Shown: positions 9,702 through 18,591 of the stretch, in pieces
Position numbering within the stretch: the stretch's first letter is position 1
How the letters are laid out: each line of letters starts with the position of its first letter
NCBI RefSeq assembly: GCF_002198665.1
Contig: NZ_MWLM01000031.1
Span: forward strand, 856-64,855
Length of the DNA: 64,000 nucleotides
Reading direction: 5' to 3'
Source of the DNA: Novosphingobium sp. B 225
Lineage (GTDB): Bacteria > Pseudomonadota > Alphaproteobacteria > Sphingomonadales > Sphingomonadaceae
The notes under the pieces: model-generated
What the model was told of the DNA's origin: nothing
What the model saw: the letters and a program-made list of their open reading frames with translations, nothing else
The model's database searches: none
Program-made: the position numbers and the translations under genes

Positions 9702-10847
9702 ATGGGGTTGTTGCGGGTCTTGCTGGCACTGGCGGTGCTGTTTGAACACACCGGCGGGATCGGCGGCTACGTCATGATTGGCGGGCCGCTCGCGGTGCAA
9801 TGCTTCTTCATTATTTCAGGTTTTTACATGGGGCTGGTGCTTAACGAGCGCTATGATCGCCCCGCGCTCAACCGCGCGTTCTACGTCAACCGCGCGCTGC
9901 GGATTTACGGGATTTATTTCTTCTTTCTGGCGATCCACCTTGGCCTGTTTGCGCTGCTCCAGGCAAAGGGCATGGACACTCCGCTGGCGATCTACGGTGA
10001 AGACCGGATTTCGGTGATCGAGCGCATTGGTCTGGGCCTGCTCAATTTCACCGTGTTCGGTCAGGAATTGCCGATGTGGCTGCGGGTCAGCGAAGGGCAC
10101 CTCGTCTGGTCGTCACAGTTCCTGGGTTCTGGCGGGGACGAAGTTTTCCATTACATGATGATTCCGATGGCCTGGTCGCTCAGCCTTGAGCTGACGTTCT
10201 ATGCCATTGCCCCGTTTATTGCCCGCCGCCCGGCGTGGCAGATTGCGGTTGTTGCGGGACTTTCGTTTGCAGCGCGGATCATCGCGGCCGCATTTGGCTG
10301 GGTGCATGATCCGCTCTCGTTCCGGTTCTTCCCCTTTGAACTCGCGTTGTTCCTTGCCGGGGTGCTGGCCTACAAGGCCTGGGCCGCCAACAAGCTGCGC
10401 TGGGAGACAGGCTGGGCAAAGGTGCTGGCCCTGGCGGTCCCTGCCGCGATCCTGGCCTGGCCGCTCTATCTGGGTAACTGGTCGGAGGACCTGTTCTTCA
10501 CCCCGCCGCGCCTGGCGCTGCTGGCGCTGGTTGCAGTCGGGCTGCCTGCAATCCATGGCTGGAGCCGCTACAACCGGCGCGACCGCACGTTCGGTGAACT
10601 GTCATTCCCGATCTACCTCGATCATCTGCTGGTCTTTTCGCTGATCGGGGTGATTCCGGTCCTGAAAACGAGCGATACCTTGTGGACGCTGGCCACCGTC
10701 CTGGTTTCGATGGCGCTGGCCTGGCTGGTGGTGCGGATGCTGGACAGTCGGATCGAGCAGTTCCGCCGCGGCCTGGCAAGCCGGGCCGGGGCCACAGAGG
10801 ATGCAGCCGCATCATCCGCCCCGCCGCGCGACCTTTCGGCAATCTGA
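9702..10847 (+). CDS. acyltransferase 3 family membrane protein (first of three)
   Basis: 381 residues, about ten hydrophobic segments. The first helix carries the family histidine (LAVLFEHTGG, His16), and a second shows FFIISGFYMG, the usual 'FFxxSGF' motif of OafA/YrhL/NodX-type enzymes. A short Arg-rich loop (YVNRALRIYG) follows, as in other members. These proteins move acyl groups, mostly acetyl, onto glycans or lipids across the inner membrane; the acceptor cannot be told from sequence. It is preceded by the rpmD terminator, so it must be transcribed from a local promoter. The C-terminus has a soluble tail of about 25 residues. Confidence 0.88.
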   Translation: MGLLRVLLALAVLFEHTGGIGGYVMIGGPLAVQCFFIISGFYMGLVLNERYDRPALNRAFYVNRALRIYGIYFFFLAIHLGLFALLQAKGMDTPLAIYGEDRISVIERIGLGLLNFTVFGQELPMWLRVSEGHLVWSSQFLGSGGDEVFHYMMIPMAWSLSLELTFYAIAPFIARRPAWQIAVVAGLSFAARIIAAAFGWVHDPLSFRFFPFELALFLAGVLAYKAWAANKLRWETGWAKVLALAVPAAILAWPLYLGNWSEDLFFTPPRLALLALVAVGLPAIHGWSRYNRRDRTFGELSFPIYLDHLLVFSLIGVIPVLKTSDTLWTLATVLVSMALAWLVVRMLDSRIEQFRRGLASRAGATEDAAASSAPPRDLSAI

Positions 10848-10878
10848 AATACGGGCCAGACGGAGCAAGAGAGCACAC

Positions 10879-11973
10879 GTGCAGGATCGCAACGCCCCTG
10901 ACCGGTTTGCCCTGATCGATGGCATGCGCGGCTTTGCCGCGCTGGCGATCCTGTTGTTCCACTACAAGAATTTCGGCAATGCCGGGGTCGATGTGCTGGC
11001 CTGTGCGGATTGCGCGCGGTTTGAACCGGGGCGCAGCTGGCTCTCGCCGCTGTATGATTATGGCTATCTGGCGGTGCAGCTGTTCTGGGTGATTTCGGGT
11101 TTCGTCTTTGCATCGGCCTATCTTGGCCGCGACGTTTCCGCGCGCGAATTCTGGGTGAATCGGTTTGCGCGGCTCTATCCGCTGCATCTGCTGACCCTGT
11201 TGGTGGTCACGGCGCTGCAATTCACCGCGCTGGCCAGATTGAACACCACCTTGCTGTTCGGTGGATTCGATCTGCCGCATTTCCTGCTGCAACTGGGTTT
11301 TGCCTCGAACTGGCTGGATGCCGGGTTTCACACTTTCAACGGCCCGATCTGGTCGGTTTCGGTCGAAGTACTGGTCTATGGCCTGTTCTGGCTGGGGCGC
11401 AATCGGCTGGCCGGGCTGGGGCCGGTGGGGTTCCTGCTGGTGCTGATGGGCTGCCTGGCCACGGTTGGTCTGGCGCCGAAATCACAAGTGCAGGCCTGTG
11501 CCTTCTTCTTCTTTGCCGGGGTCGCCGCCGCGCGGCTGAATGATCATCTGGCGGGGCATCCGGGCAAGCGTGGCCCGCTGCTGGCGGTATGGCTGGCAGC
11601 ACTGGCGGCGATGCTGTTCGCGCCGTCCGTGCCGCTGCGCTATGCCGCCTCGGTTGTCGGCATCGGCGGTATGCTGGTGCTGCTGGCCGGAATCGAACCC
11701 TGGGCAGGAACCCGGCTGCGGCGCGCGGCGGTGTGGATCGGCGATTGCACCTATGGCCTCTATCTGTGGCACATTCCGATGCAGCTGGTGCTGCTGGTGG
11801 TGCTGCTGCCGGGGCAGGGCATGGTTGATCTGGCGCGGCAGGGCTGGTTCCTGGCACTGTGGCTGATCGCGATGGTGGCCATCGCCCGGCTGAGCTTCCT
11901 GTGGATCGAACGGCCTGCACGGCTTTACCTGCGCCGGAAATGGGCATCGCCGCCGCTGCCCGTTCCTGCTTAG
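10879..11973 (+). CDS. acyltransferase 3 family membrane protein (second of three)
   Basis: 364 residues from a GTG at 10879 preceded by GGAGCAAGAGAG; the frame is open further upstream into the preceding gene, but those residues are not family-like. The active-site histidine is His28 in LIDGMRGFAALAILLFHYKN. The FWVISGFVFASAYLG and NRFARLYPLHLLTL motifs follow. Eight to ten transmembrane helices are expected. It shares its family and layout with both neighbours but little direct sequence, so the three are old paralogues or were gathered together. The likely role is O-acylation of a surface polysaccharide or lipid. Confidence 0.88.
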   Translation: MQDRNAPDRFALIDGMRGFAALAILLFHYKNFGNAGVDVLACADCARFEPGRSWLSPLYDYGYLAVQLFWVISGFVFASAYLGRDVSAREFWVNRFARLYPLHLLTLLVVTALQFTALARLNTTLLFGGFDLPHFLLQLGFASNWLDAGFHTFNGPIWSVSVEVLVYGLFWLGRNRLAGLGPVGFLLVLMGCLATVGLAPKSQVQACAFFFFAGVAAARLNDHLAGHPGKRGPLLAVWLAALAAMLFAPSVPLRYAASVVGIGGMLVLLAGIEPWAGTRLRRAAVWIGDCTYGLYLWHIPMQLVLLVVLLPGQGMVDLARQGWFLALWLIAMVAIARLSFLWIERPARLYLRRKWASPPLPVPA

Positions 11974-12021
11974 ACAGTTGCGTTCCGCCACCGTGCTGGG
12001 CACAAGCGCTCCGGCGATGGA

Positions 12022-13077
12022 ATGCAGGGGCAAGATCGGGTGACGGACGGGAAGATGGGCGGCCTGCTGGGCAATGTGCAGGCCTTGCGGGCCGTGGCCG
12101 CGCTGATGATTGTGGTGGTGCATCTGGGGCCCTTGCTGGCCACGGCCGGGTTGGGGGCTGATCTGGGCGTGTTTCAGGCCGGGGTCGATGTGTTCTTCGT
12201 GATCAGCGGCTTCATCATGGTGCATATCTCGCGTGATCGGATGCCGGGGCCGGGGAATTTCCTGCACAACCGGGTGATCCGGATCGTTCCGGCCTATTGG
12301 CTGGTTTCGCTGGTGTTCCTGGCGGCGGCCACAGCGCTGCGGCAATGGCACCCGGACGGGGCGGGGCTGGGCCTGCTGGCGCGCTCGCTATTCTTCCTGC
12401 CCAGCGGCGATCCGCCCTTGTACTATCCCTTGCTCTATGTGGGCTGGTCGCTGAATTTCGAGATGTTTTTCTATCTGCTGTTCGCGCTGACTCTGGCGCT
12501 GAAGCTGGCTCCGCTGGCCCGGACCATCGCGGTGGCGGCCTTGCTGACCATTCCGGTCACGCTGGTCGGGCTGCGCCTGGTGCCGCCTTCACTGGCGGAT
12601 TTTTATGGCAATCCGATCGTCTATGAATTCGTGCTGGGCATGCTGCTGGGGCTGGCCTGGCCGTGGTTCGGGCGGATGCCGGTCTGGTCGGGCTGGCTGG
12701 GGATCGTGGCCGGGCCGTTGGCCATGGTCCTGCTGCATCCGCTGGTGGAGGACGTCCACCGACTGTTCCTGGCGGGTTTTCCGGGCGCAGTGATTGTGGC
12801 GGCGGCGCTGGTGCTGGAACGGCATGGCCGGTCGGTGCGCAGCAACGGCGTGCTGCTGATCGGTGCGGCCAGCTATGTCCTGTACCTTTCGCACCCGATC
12901 GTGATTTCGGCCTTCAACAACCTGTCGCGCCATTTGCCTGCGCTGCGAGGCGCGGGGGCGGCACAGGCCGTGCCACTGGCGGCGCTGGCGGCGTGCATGG
13001 TCGCCGCGATCCTGATCCATCGCGGGTTCGAACTGCCGGTTTCGCGCTGGCTGCGCCGGGGTGGCAAGGGCGGCTGA
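12022..13077 (+). CDS. acyltransferase 3 family membrane protein (third of three, ExoZ-like)
   Basis: 351 residues; GTG at 12040 or ATG at 12055 are alternative starts with better-placed purine-rich sites. The N-terminus reads NVQALRAVAALMIVVVHLGP (family histidine at residue 34), followed by VDVFFVISGFIMVHISRDR and NRVIRIVPAYWLVSL, close to ExoZ-type acetyltransferases of exopolysaccharide pathways. Late YVLYLSHPIVIS is the usual C-terminal helix motif. It ends 83 bases before rplO. No glycosyltransferases are close by that would name the acceptor. Confidence 0.88.
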   Translation: MQGQDRVTDGKMGGLLGNVQALRAVAALMIVVVHLGPLLATAGLGADLGVFQAGVDVFFVISGFIMVHISRDRMPGPGNFLHNRVIRIVPAYWLVSLVFLAAATALRQWHPDGAGLGLLARSLFFLPSGDPPLYYPLLYVGWSLNFEMFFYLLFALTLALKLAPLARTIAVAALLTIPVTLVGLRLVPPSLADFYGNPIVYEFVLGMLLGLAWPWFGRMPVWSGWLGIVAGPLAMVLLHPLVEDVHRLFLAGFPGAVIVAAALVLERHGRSVRSNGVLLIGAASYVLYLSHPIVISAFNNLSRHLPALRGAGAAQAVPLAALAACMVAAILIHRGFELPVSRWLRRGGKGG

Positions 13078-13160
13078 CAAAGGGGGGTGACATTGCCCCG
13101 CACTTCGCCTATGCGCCCGCCTTCCCATAAGCGCGACCAAAGCGAAAGCGAGTGCATACG

Positions 13161-13679
13161 ATGAAACTGAACGAAATTTCCGACAACAATGGTGCCCGCA
13201 AGTCCCGCATGCGCGTGGGCCGCGGGATCGGCTCGGGCAAGGGCAAGACCGCCGGGCGCGGCCAAAAGGGTGCCAAGGCGCGCTCGGGCGTCAGCGTCAA
13301 CGGGTTCGAAGGCGGCCAGATGCCGCTGCACATGCGGATCCCGAAGCGCGGCTTCAACAACATCTTCGCCAAGGACTTCGCCGAAGTGAACCTGGGCCTG
13401 ATCCAGAAGGCGATCGACGCCGGCAAGCTGGATGCCAAGGCCGTGATCGATCACGCCGCGCTGAAGGCTGCTGGTCTTGCCCGTGGTGGCAAGAATGGCG
13501 TGCGTCTGCTGGGCAAGGGTGAACTCACCACTGCCGCCAAGTTCGCAGTTGATGGCGTGTCGAAGGGCGCGCTGGCAGCGGTTGAAAAGGCCGGTGGTTC
13601 GGTTGAACTGCCCGCGGCTCAGCCCAGCGAGCACGAAAAGAAGACCGCCCGCCGCGAAGCCAACAAGGCCGCGAAGTAA
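13161..13679 (+). CDS. rplO: 50S ribosomal protein L15
   Basis: 172 residues from the ATG at 13161 ([20 protein letters not shown]); a GTG three codons earlier is possible but untypical. The glycine-rich [20 protein letters not shown] region and [18 protein letters not shown] motif are diagnostic. The C-terminus is extended with Lys/Ala. It is separated from rpmD by about 3.6 kb, which is unusual for the spc operon. Confidence 0.97.
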   Translation: MKLNEISDNNGARKSRMRVGRGIGSGKGKTAGRGQKGAKARSGVSVNGFEGGQMPLHMRIPKRGFNNIFAKDFAEVNLGLIQKAIDAGKLDAKAVIDHAALKAAGLARGGKNGVRLLGKGELTTAAKFAVDGVSKGALAAVEKAGGSVELPAAQPSEHEKKTARREANKAAK

Positions 13680-13688
13680 GGCAAGCTC

Positions 13689-13715
13689 CATCCCCGCACC
13701 ACTGGTGCGGGGATG
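13689..13715 (+). terminator. 12-bp perfect hairpin between rplO and secY
   Basis: CATCCCCGCACC at 13689-13700 and its reverse complement at 13704-13715 enclose a 3-base ACT loop. No T-run follows, so it may be an attenuator, a pause site or an RNA-stability element rather than a full terminator. Confidence 0.55.
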
Positions 13716-13807
13716 ATGCATTGCAGGGGTTCGACATCGCGCAATCGTCCCTATATGGGGGCTGACAAGCGATCCGAAGCGGATCCACAGCAAGGCTTAA
13801 TCAGCAC

Positions 13808-15175
13808 ATGGCATCACGCGCCGACAACATTGCGAGCAACCTGAGCCTCGCAAACTTTTCCAAAGCGACCGAGCTGAAGAACCGGATCTGGTTCACAGTC
13901 GGGGCGCTGATCGTGTTCCGCTTTCTCAGCTTCGTGCCGCTGCCGGGGGTCAATCCGTTGATCCTGCAGCAGCTCTACAAGCAGACCCAGGGCGGCATTC
14001 TCGATATTTTCAACACCTTCTCGGGCGGCAGCCTTGAGCGGATGAGCCTGATTGCGCTGGGCGTGATGCCATACATCACCAGCTCGATCGTGGTGCAGCT
14101 TGCCGCTTCGCTCCATCCGGCGCTGGGCGCGCTGAAGAAGGAAGGCGAAAGCGGGCGCAAGAAGCTCAACCAGTACACCCGTTACGGCACCGTGCTGCTG
14201 ACTGCGGTGCAGGGTTGGTTCATCGCCGCCGGGCTTGAAGCCTATGGCGCTTCCAGCGGGCTGCAGGCGGTGGTCGATCCGGGCGTGATGTTCCGCGTGG
14301 GGGTGGTGATCAGCCTGATCGGCGGGACCATGTTCCTGCTGTGGCTGGGCGAACAGATCACCTCGCGCGGGATCGGCAACGGCACCTCGCTGATCATCAT
14401 GGCCGGGATCGTCGCGCAGATGCCGAAATTTATCGGCAACCTGTTTGAAGGCGGGCGCACCGGGGCGATTGGCGGCGGGACCATCATCGGGCTGATCGTC
14501 TTGCTGGTCGTGCTGATCCTGATGATCTGCTTTATGGAGCGCGCGACGCGGCGGCTGCTGATCCAGTATCCCAAGCGCGCCAGCCAGAACGGCATGATGC
14601 AGGCGGATCGCAGCCATTTGCCGCTCAAGCTCAACACTGCGGGCGTGATTCCGCCGATTTTCGCCAGCTCGCTGCTGCTGCTGCCGCTGACGATTACGCA
14701 GTTTGCGGGCAATTCGGTTTCGCCCGATACCGGGGTTGGCAGCTTTATCATCAGCCTCAACCAGTATCTGGCGCACGGCAAGCCGCTGTACATGGCGCTC
14801 TATGCGGCCGGGATCATCTTCTTCAGCTTCTTCTACACCGCGGTGGTGTTCAATCCTGAGGAAACGTCGGACAACCTGAAGCGCAATGGCGGGTTCATCC
14901 CCGGCATCCGCCCGGGCAAGAGCACGGCGACCTATCTCGACTATGTCCTGACCCGCATCACCGTGATCGGCGCGATCTATCTGACGGTGGTGTGCGTGGT
15001 GCCCGAATGGGTCATCGCGCAGACCGGGATGTCGCTGTTCTTTGCCGGCGGGACCAGTTTGCTGATCGTGGTCAATGTTACGGTCGACACTATCACCCAG
15101 ATCCAGTCGCACCTGCTGGCGCACCAGTATGGCGACCTGATCAAGAAGGCGAAGCTGAAAGGCCGCCTGCGCTGA
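13808..15175 (+). CDS. secY: preprotein translocase subunit SecY
   Basis: 455 residues, ten transmembrane helices. The channel protein of the Sec translocon, partner of SecE and SecG in the inner membrane. Visible motifs are RFLSFVPLPGVNP near residues 38-50, GIGNGTSLIIMAGIV, and FNPEETSDNLKRNGGFIPGI, the SecA/ribosome-binding loop region. A 128-base spacer with a strong hairpin separates it from rplO. Confidence 0.98.
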   Translation: MASRADNIASNLSLANFSKATELKNRIWFTVGALIVFRFLSFVPLPGVNPLILQQLYKQTQGGILDIFNTFSGGSLERMSLIALGVMPYITSSIVVQLAASLHPALGALKKEGESGRKKLNQYTRYGTVLLTAVQGWFIAAGLEAYGASSGLQAVVDPGVMFRVGVVISLIGGTMFLLWLGEQITSRGIGNGTSLIIMAGIVAQMPKFIGNLFEGGRTGAIGGGTIIGLIVLLVVLILMICFMERATRRLLIQYPKRASQNGMMQADRSHLPLKLNTAGVIPPIFASSLLLLPLTITQFAGNSVSPDTGVGSFIISLNQYLAHGKPLYMALYAAGIIFFSFFYTAVVFNPEETSDNLKRNGGFIPGIRPGKSTATYLDYVLTRITVIGAIYLTVVCVVPEWVIAQTGMSLFFAGGTSLLIVVNVTVDTITQIQSHLLAHQYGDLIKKAKLKGRLR

Positions 15176-15215
15176 GGCCAAGCGGCCCACGAGCAAGACT
15201 AGAGGGGATCTGCAC

Positions 15216-15863
15216 GTGAACATCATCCTGTTGGGACCGCCGGGAGCGGGCAAGGGCACCCAGGCCCAGCGTCTGGTCGAAGCGCACGGCATGCGCCAGC
15301 TTTCGACCGGCGACATGCTGCGCGCCGCGGTCAAGGCGGGCACGCCGGTGGGCCTGCAGGCCAAAGCGGTGATGGACCGGGGTGAGCTGGTTTCGGACGA
15401 GATCGTCTCGGCGCTGATCGGGGATGAGCTGGACGCGATGGGCGCGGGCGTGGGCGCAATCTTTGACGGCTATCCGCGCACTGCGGCCCAGGCCGAATCG
15501 CTCGACGCGATCCTGTCCTCGCGCGGGCGCAAGCTGGACCACGTGATCGAACTTGGCGTCGATGAAGACGCGCTGGTCGAACGCATCATCGGCCGCTACA
15601 CCTGCGCCAATTGCGGCAAGGGCTATCACGACACGTTCGAACAGCCGCGCGAGCCGGGCACCTGCGACAAATGCGGAAGCCACGAATTCAAGCGCCGCCC
15701 GGACGATAACGAAGAAACCGTCCGCACCCGCATGGCCGAATACCGCGCCAAGACCGCGCCGATCCTGCCGATCTACGACGCGCGCGGAATCGTGGCGCGG
15801 GTCAACGGCATGGCCGAAATGGACCACGTGACCGCGGCGATCGAACGTATTATTGCTGCCTGA
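15216..15863 (+). CDS. adk: adenylate kinase, zinc-lid type
   Basis: 215 residues from GTG at 15216 behind AGAGGGGA. It converts ATP + AMP to 2 ADP. The P-loop is GPPGAGKGT at residues 7-15; FDGYPRT is the AMP-binding motif. The long lid holds four cysteines (Cys130, 133, 150, 153 in CANC and CDKC), which in other adenylate kinases bind a structural zinc. It follows secY as in most bacteria. Confidence 0.97.
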   Translation: MNIILLGPPGAGKGTQAQRLVEAHGMRQLSTGDMLRAAVKAGTPVGLQAKAVMDRGELVSDEIVSALIGDELDAMGAGVGAIFDGYPRTAAQAESLDAILSSRGRKLDHVIELGVDEDALVERIIGRYTCANCGKGYHDTFEQPREPGTCDKCGSHEFKRRPDDNEETVRTRMAEYRAKTAPILPIYDARGIVARVNGMAEMDHVTAAIERIIAA

Positions 15864-15903
15864 CACGGCGGCGAGCAGACTGGCGCATGGCGACAGAATC
15901 GCT

Positions 15904-16752
15904 ATGCTGCCGGTCATGCGGCTCCCACACGTCCTGATCGCTGTCACGCTGCTCGCCCTGACCGGGGCGGGGCAGGCGCAGGAGCCGGTGCCGGTGCCGG
16001 TGGCTCCGGTGCAGTATTCCTGCAATGTCGAAACCAACTTCTTCGCGCCGACGTGGCACGGGAAGCGTCCCCTATTCTTCAACCGGACACTGAAGGGTGA
16101 CCGGCCAAGGGAGTGGGATTCGAAAACCGGTCCCGAAAACGTCTATGGCTATGCGATTGTCGATGCGTCCGGAGCGATACTGAACCTGTACACGGTCTGG
16201 ATGCAATCAGGCAGCATCGGCTGGCCCTATGTCAGCAGGGCCGATCTCGACGAGATTTCGATGACGCTCACTTTTGGCAGCGCTTCGGAATGGATCAGCC
16301 CTGACCCGTCGCAAGTGCGTCTAACCCGGTTCGATCCCGCTGCCGTGAAGGTGCAGATCGAGGCGCAGCAGCGCAAGAAGATCAAACGCCTGCTCGTCCT
16401 GCAGGTGACGCAACCTGGCTTTGGTCTGGATCCGGCGCGGCTTGGCGGGCTGGCGGATGTGCCGGGATGGCGCAAGAGCGCCCGGATCACAGTGCGCTGG
16501 CCCGAACTTCAGGCGCTGGGTGAGAAGGACAAACTGGTCTCCTTCAGCCTGTCGACGCCGGTCTTGGGGCAGTACGGGGTAGACTACATCCACGTGCGCT
16601 CCGGCCATCTCGACCTGACGCCGATCCCGGTGGTGATGGACCAGTTCCGCCTGGCGGAGGCGAAGCTGCAGGAGCTCGCCAGGGACCCGGTGAAAAACTG
16701 CCGCAAGCTTGAACCGCCGGTTGTGGAAGACAACCCGCTGGCCGAGATATGA
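15904..16752 (+). CDS. exported protein of unknown function
   Basis: 282 residues from ATG 15904 (or 278 from ATG 15916). The N-terminus is a classical signal peptide (MRLPHVLIAVTLLALTGAGQ then AQ). The mature part has two cysteines (SCNVETNF near the start and KNCRKLEPP near the end) that could form a disulfide, and a beta-rich middle with many Trp and Arg. I do not recognise a family. It sits between adk and rpsM, where alphaproteobacteria normally have no gene, followed after 34 bases by another exported protein; the two may form a pair. Confidence 0.75.
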   Translation: MLPVMRLPHVLIAVTLLALTGAGQAQEPVPVPVAPVQYSCNVETNFFAPTWHGKRPLFFNRTLKGDRPREWDSKTGPENVYGYAIVDASGAILNLYTVWMQSGSIGWPYVSRADLDEISMTLTFGSASEWISPDPSQVRLTRFDPAAVKVQIEAQQRKKIKRLLVLQVTQPGFGLDPARLGGLADVPGWRKSARITVRWPELQALGEKDKLVSFSLSTPVLGQYGVDYIHVRSGHLDLTPIPVVMDQFRLAEAKLQELARDPVKNCRKLEPPVVEDNPLAEI

Positions 16753-16786
16753 CGGCTGAATGCATCAACACCAGGAGAGGGTGCCA

Positions 16787-17509
16787 ATGAAGTTCCGCGC
16801 ATTTGCGATGGCCGCAAGTCTGGCCCTGACCTTCGCCGCGGCGGCCCGGGCCGAAGTGGTCGACAGTGCCGACACTGGCTTCACCGTCCGCCAAAGCGTC
16901 GAAGTTGCGCGCAGTCCACAGGATGTCTGGTCTGCGCTGCTGGCCCCCGCCAAGTGGTGGGACCGGGCGCATACCTGGTCGCAGGACGCCAGCGGGCTCT
17001 ATATCGATGCCCAGGCCACCGGCTGCTTCTGCGAACTGATGCCCAAGGATCCCGCCGCCCCCGAAGGCGCGCGGCGCGGCAGTGTGGAACATATGCATGT
17101 GATCCACGTGAACCCGGGCAAAGTCCTGCTGATGGCAGGCGAACTGGGCCCGCTGCAAGGCGAGGCGGTAACTGGCAAACTGGCGATTCTGCTCAAGCCG
17201 GCTGAGCAGGGCAAGACCCGGATCTTCTGGGAGTATACCGTCGGCGGCTATTTCAGCACCAAGCCGGCCGAGATCGCTCCGGCGGTCGATGCGGTGCTGG
17301 GCCAGCAGCTGGCCCGGCTGGCACAGTTGCTCGAACCCGTCCCCGCGGCCGCGCCGGAAGCCGCAGCGCAGGGCCCGGAACCGGATGCGCCCGCCGCCAG
17401 CCCCGCACCCCGGACCAGACCCGCAGCCAAGCCGCCTGCCAAGGCTCCGGCAAAGGCTCCGGCGAAGGCGCCAGTCCAAGGCGTTGACAGCGGCAACGAA
17501 TCGCCCTAA
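16787..17509 (+). CDS. exported SRPBCC/START-like domain protein with Pro/Ala/Lys-rich tail
   Basis: 240 residues from ATG 16787 with AGGAGAGGG upstream. A signal peptide (MKFRAFAMAASLALTFAAAA, then RA) is followed by a SRPBCC-like fold: FTVRQSVEVARSPQDVWSAL, a WWDRAHTWS motif and GKTRIFWEYTVGGYF. This superfamily binds hydrophobic ligands. From about residue 180 the chain turns into a Pro/Ala/Lys-rich tail with repeats of PAKAPAKAP, perhaps a periplasmic spacer or cell-wall contact. The ligand is unknown. Confidence 0.75.
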   Translation: MKFRAFAMAASLALTFAAAARAEVVDSADTGFTVRQSVEVARSPQDVWSALLAPAKWWDRAHTWSQDASGLYIDAQATGCFCELMPKDPAAPEGARRGSVEHMHVIHVNPGKVLLMAGELGPLQGEAVTGKLAILLKPAEQGKTRIFWEYTVGGYFSTKPAEIAPAVDAVLGQQLARLAQLLEPVPAAAPEAAAQGPEPDAPAASPAPRTRPAAKPPAKAPAKAPAKAPVQGVDSGNESP

Positions 17510-17570
17510 GCGCGCCCTTCACTCGACAGAGCGGGTCAGTCCGGCAGGCGGCAGCCTTTGCGCGCGCCAA

Positions 17571-17634
17571 CCGGGCCTTTTGCCGTTCTGGCCCGGGTGA
17601 AGCGTTGAGATGGGAAACCGCATTTGCTGTTTCC
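17571..17634 (+). promoter_or_regulatory. two leader hairpins upstream of rpsM
   Basis: CCGGGCC (17571-17577) pairs with GGCCCGG (17590-17596), and GGAAAC (17613-17618) pairs with GTTTCC (17629-17634) with a GCA/TGC inner pair. They end 20 bases before the rpsM start. In E. coli the S4-controlled alpha-operon leader lies at this place, but I cannot show that this is the same structure. They could also terminate the preceding gene pair. Confidence 0.4.
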
Positions 17635-17654
17635 TGTGGAGCATGGAGAACTAA

Positions 17655-18023
17655 GTGGCTCGTATTGCCGGGGTCAATATCCCCACCAACAAGCGCGTTA
17701 TCATCGCGCTCACCTACATTCACGGTATCGGGGCCCACAAGGCCAAGCAGATCGCGGACAAGCTGGGTATCGATCATACCCGCCGCGTTCAGGACCTTTC
17801 CGACCAGGAAGTCCTGCACATCCGCGAAACCATCGACGCTGATCACACCGTCGAAGGCGATCTGCGTCGCGAAACCGCAATGAACATCAAGCGCCTGATG
17901 GACCTGGCCTGCTATCGCGGCCTGCGCCATCGCAAGGGCCTGCCGGTTCGCGGTCAGCGTACCCACACCAACGCCCGCACCCGCAAGGGCAAGGCCAAGC
18001 CGATCGCCGGCAAGAAGAAGTAA
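17655..18023 (+). CDS. rpsM: 30S ribosomal protein S13
   Basis: 122 residues from a GTG start ([20 protein letters not shown] follows). Later [18 protein letters not shown] is the conserved C-terminal tRNA-contacting tail. S13 forms bridges with the 50S subunit in the head. It opens the alpha-operon part of the cluster. Confidence 0.98.
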   Translation: MARIAGVNIPTNKRVIIALTYIHGIGAHKAKQIADKLGIDHTRRVQDLSDQEVLHIRETIDADHTVEGDLRRETAMNIKRLMDLACYRGLRHRKGLPVRGQRTHTNARTRKGKAKPIAGKKK

Positions 18024-18080
18024 GCACGGGCCTTCGGGCTTACTGCTTTCCCTTCCCGATATTCGAGTAGGACGAAAAAA

Positions 18081-18470
18081 ATGGCACGCGAACCCCAGCG
18101 CATCAAGCGCCGCGAGCGGAAGAACATCACCAGCGGCATCGCCCATGTGAATGCCAGCTTCAACAACACCATGATCACCATCACCGATGCGCAGGGCAAT
18201 GCGATCAGCTGGTCCAGCGCCGGGATGATGGGTTTCAAGGGTAGCCGCAAGTCGACCCCCTATGCCGCTCAGGTGGCAGCGGACGACGCCGGCAAGAAAG
18301 CCGCCGAACACGGCGTGCGCACCCTTGAAGTCGAAGTGAAGGGCCCTGGATCGGGCCGCGAAAGCGCGCTGCGTGCGCTTCAGGCGGTCGGCTTCACCAT
18401 CACTTCGATCCGCGATGTGACTCCGATCCCGCACAACGGCGTGCGTCCTTCAAAGCGCCGCCGCGTCTGA
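18081..18470 (+). CDS. rpsK: 30S ribosomal protein S11
   Basis: 129 residues with [19 protein letters not shown] and the C-terminal [19 protein letters not shown] motif. S11 lies on the platform near the Shine-Dalgarno/anti-Shine-Dalgarno helix. Confidence 0.98.
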   Translation: MAREPQRIKRRERKNITSGIAHVNASFNNTMITITDAQGNAISWSSAGMMGFKGSRKSTPYAAQVAADDAGKKAAEHGVRTLEVEVKGPGSGRESALRALQAVGFTITSIRDVTPIPHNGVRPSKRRRV

Positions 18471-18481
18471 TCGATTGCACC

Positions 18482-18542
18482 GCGGCGGGCCACAGCCCGT
18501 CGCAGTTTCGGTACGGCCGCGGTCCCAGCTGGGGCAGCGGCC
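18482..18542 (+). other. two hairpins in the rpsK-rpoA spacer
   Basis: GCGGCGGGC (18482-18490) pairs with GCCCGTCGC (18495-18503) over a CACA loop. GGCCGC (18515-18520) pairs with GCGGCC (18537-18542) and encloses the palindrome CCCAGCTGGG. The 121-base spacer has no gene. It may tune the ratio of S11 to RNA polymerase alpha. Confidence 0.45.
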
Positions 18543-18591
18543 TTTCCGCCAAAACAAGGCCTTAGGGCCAAAAACGCATTAGGGGACCTCC

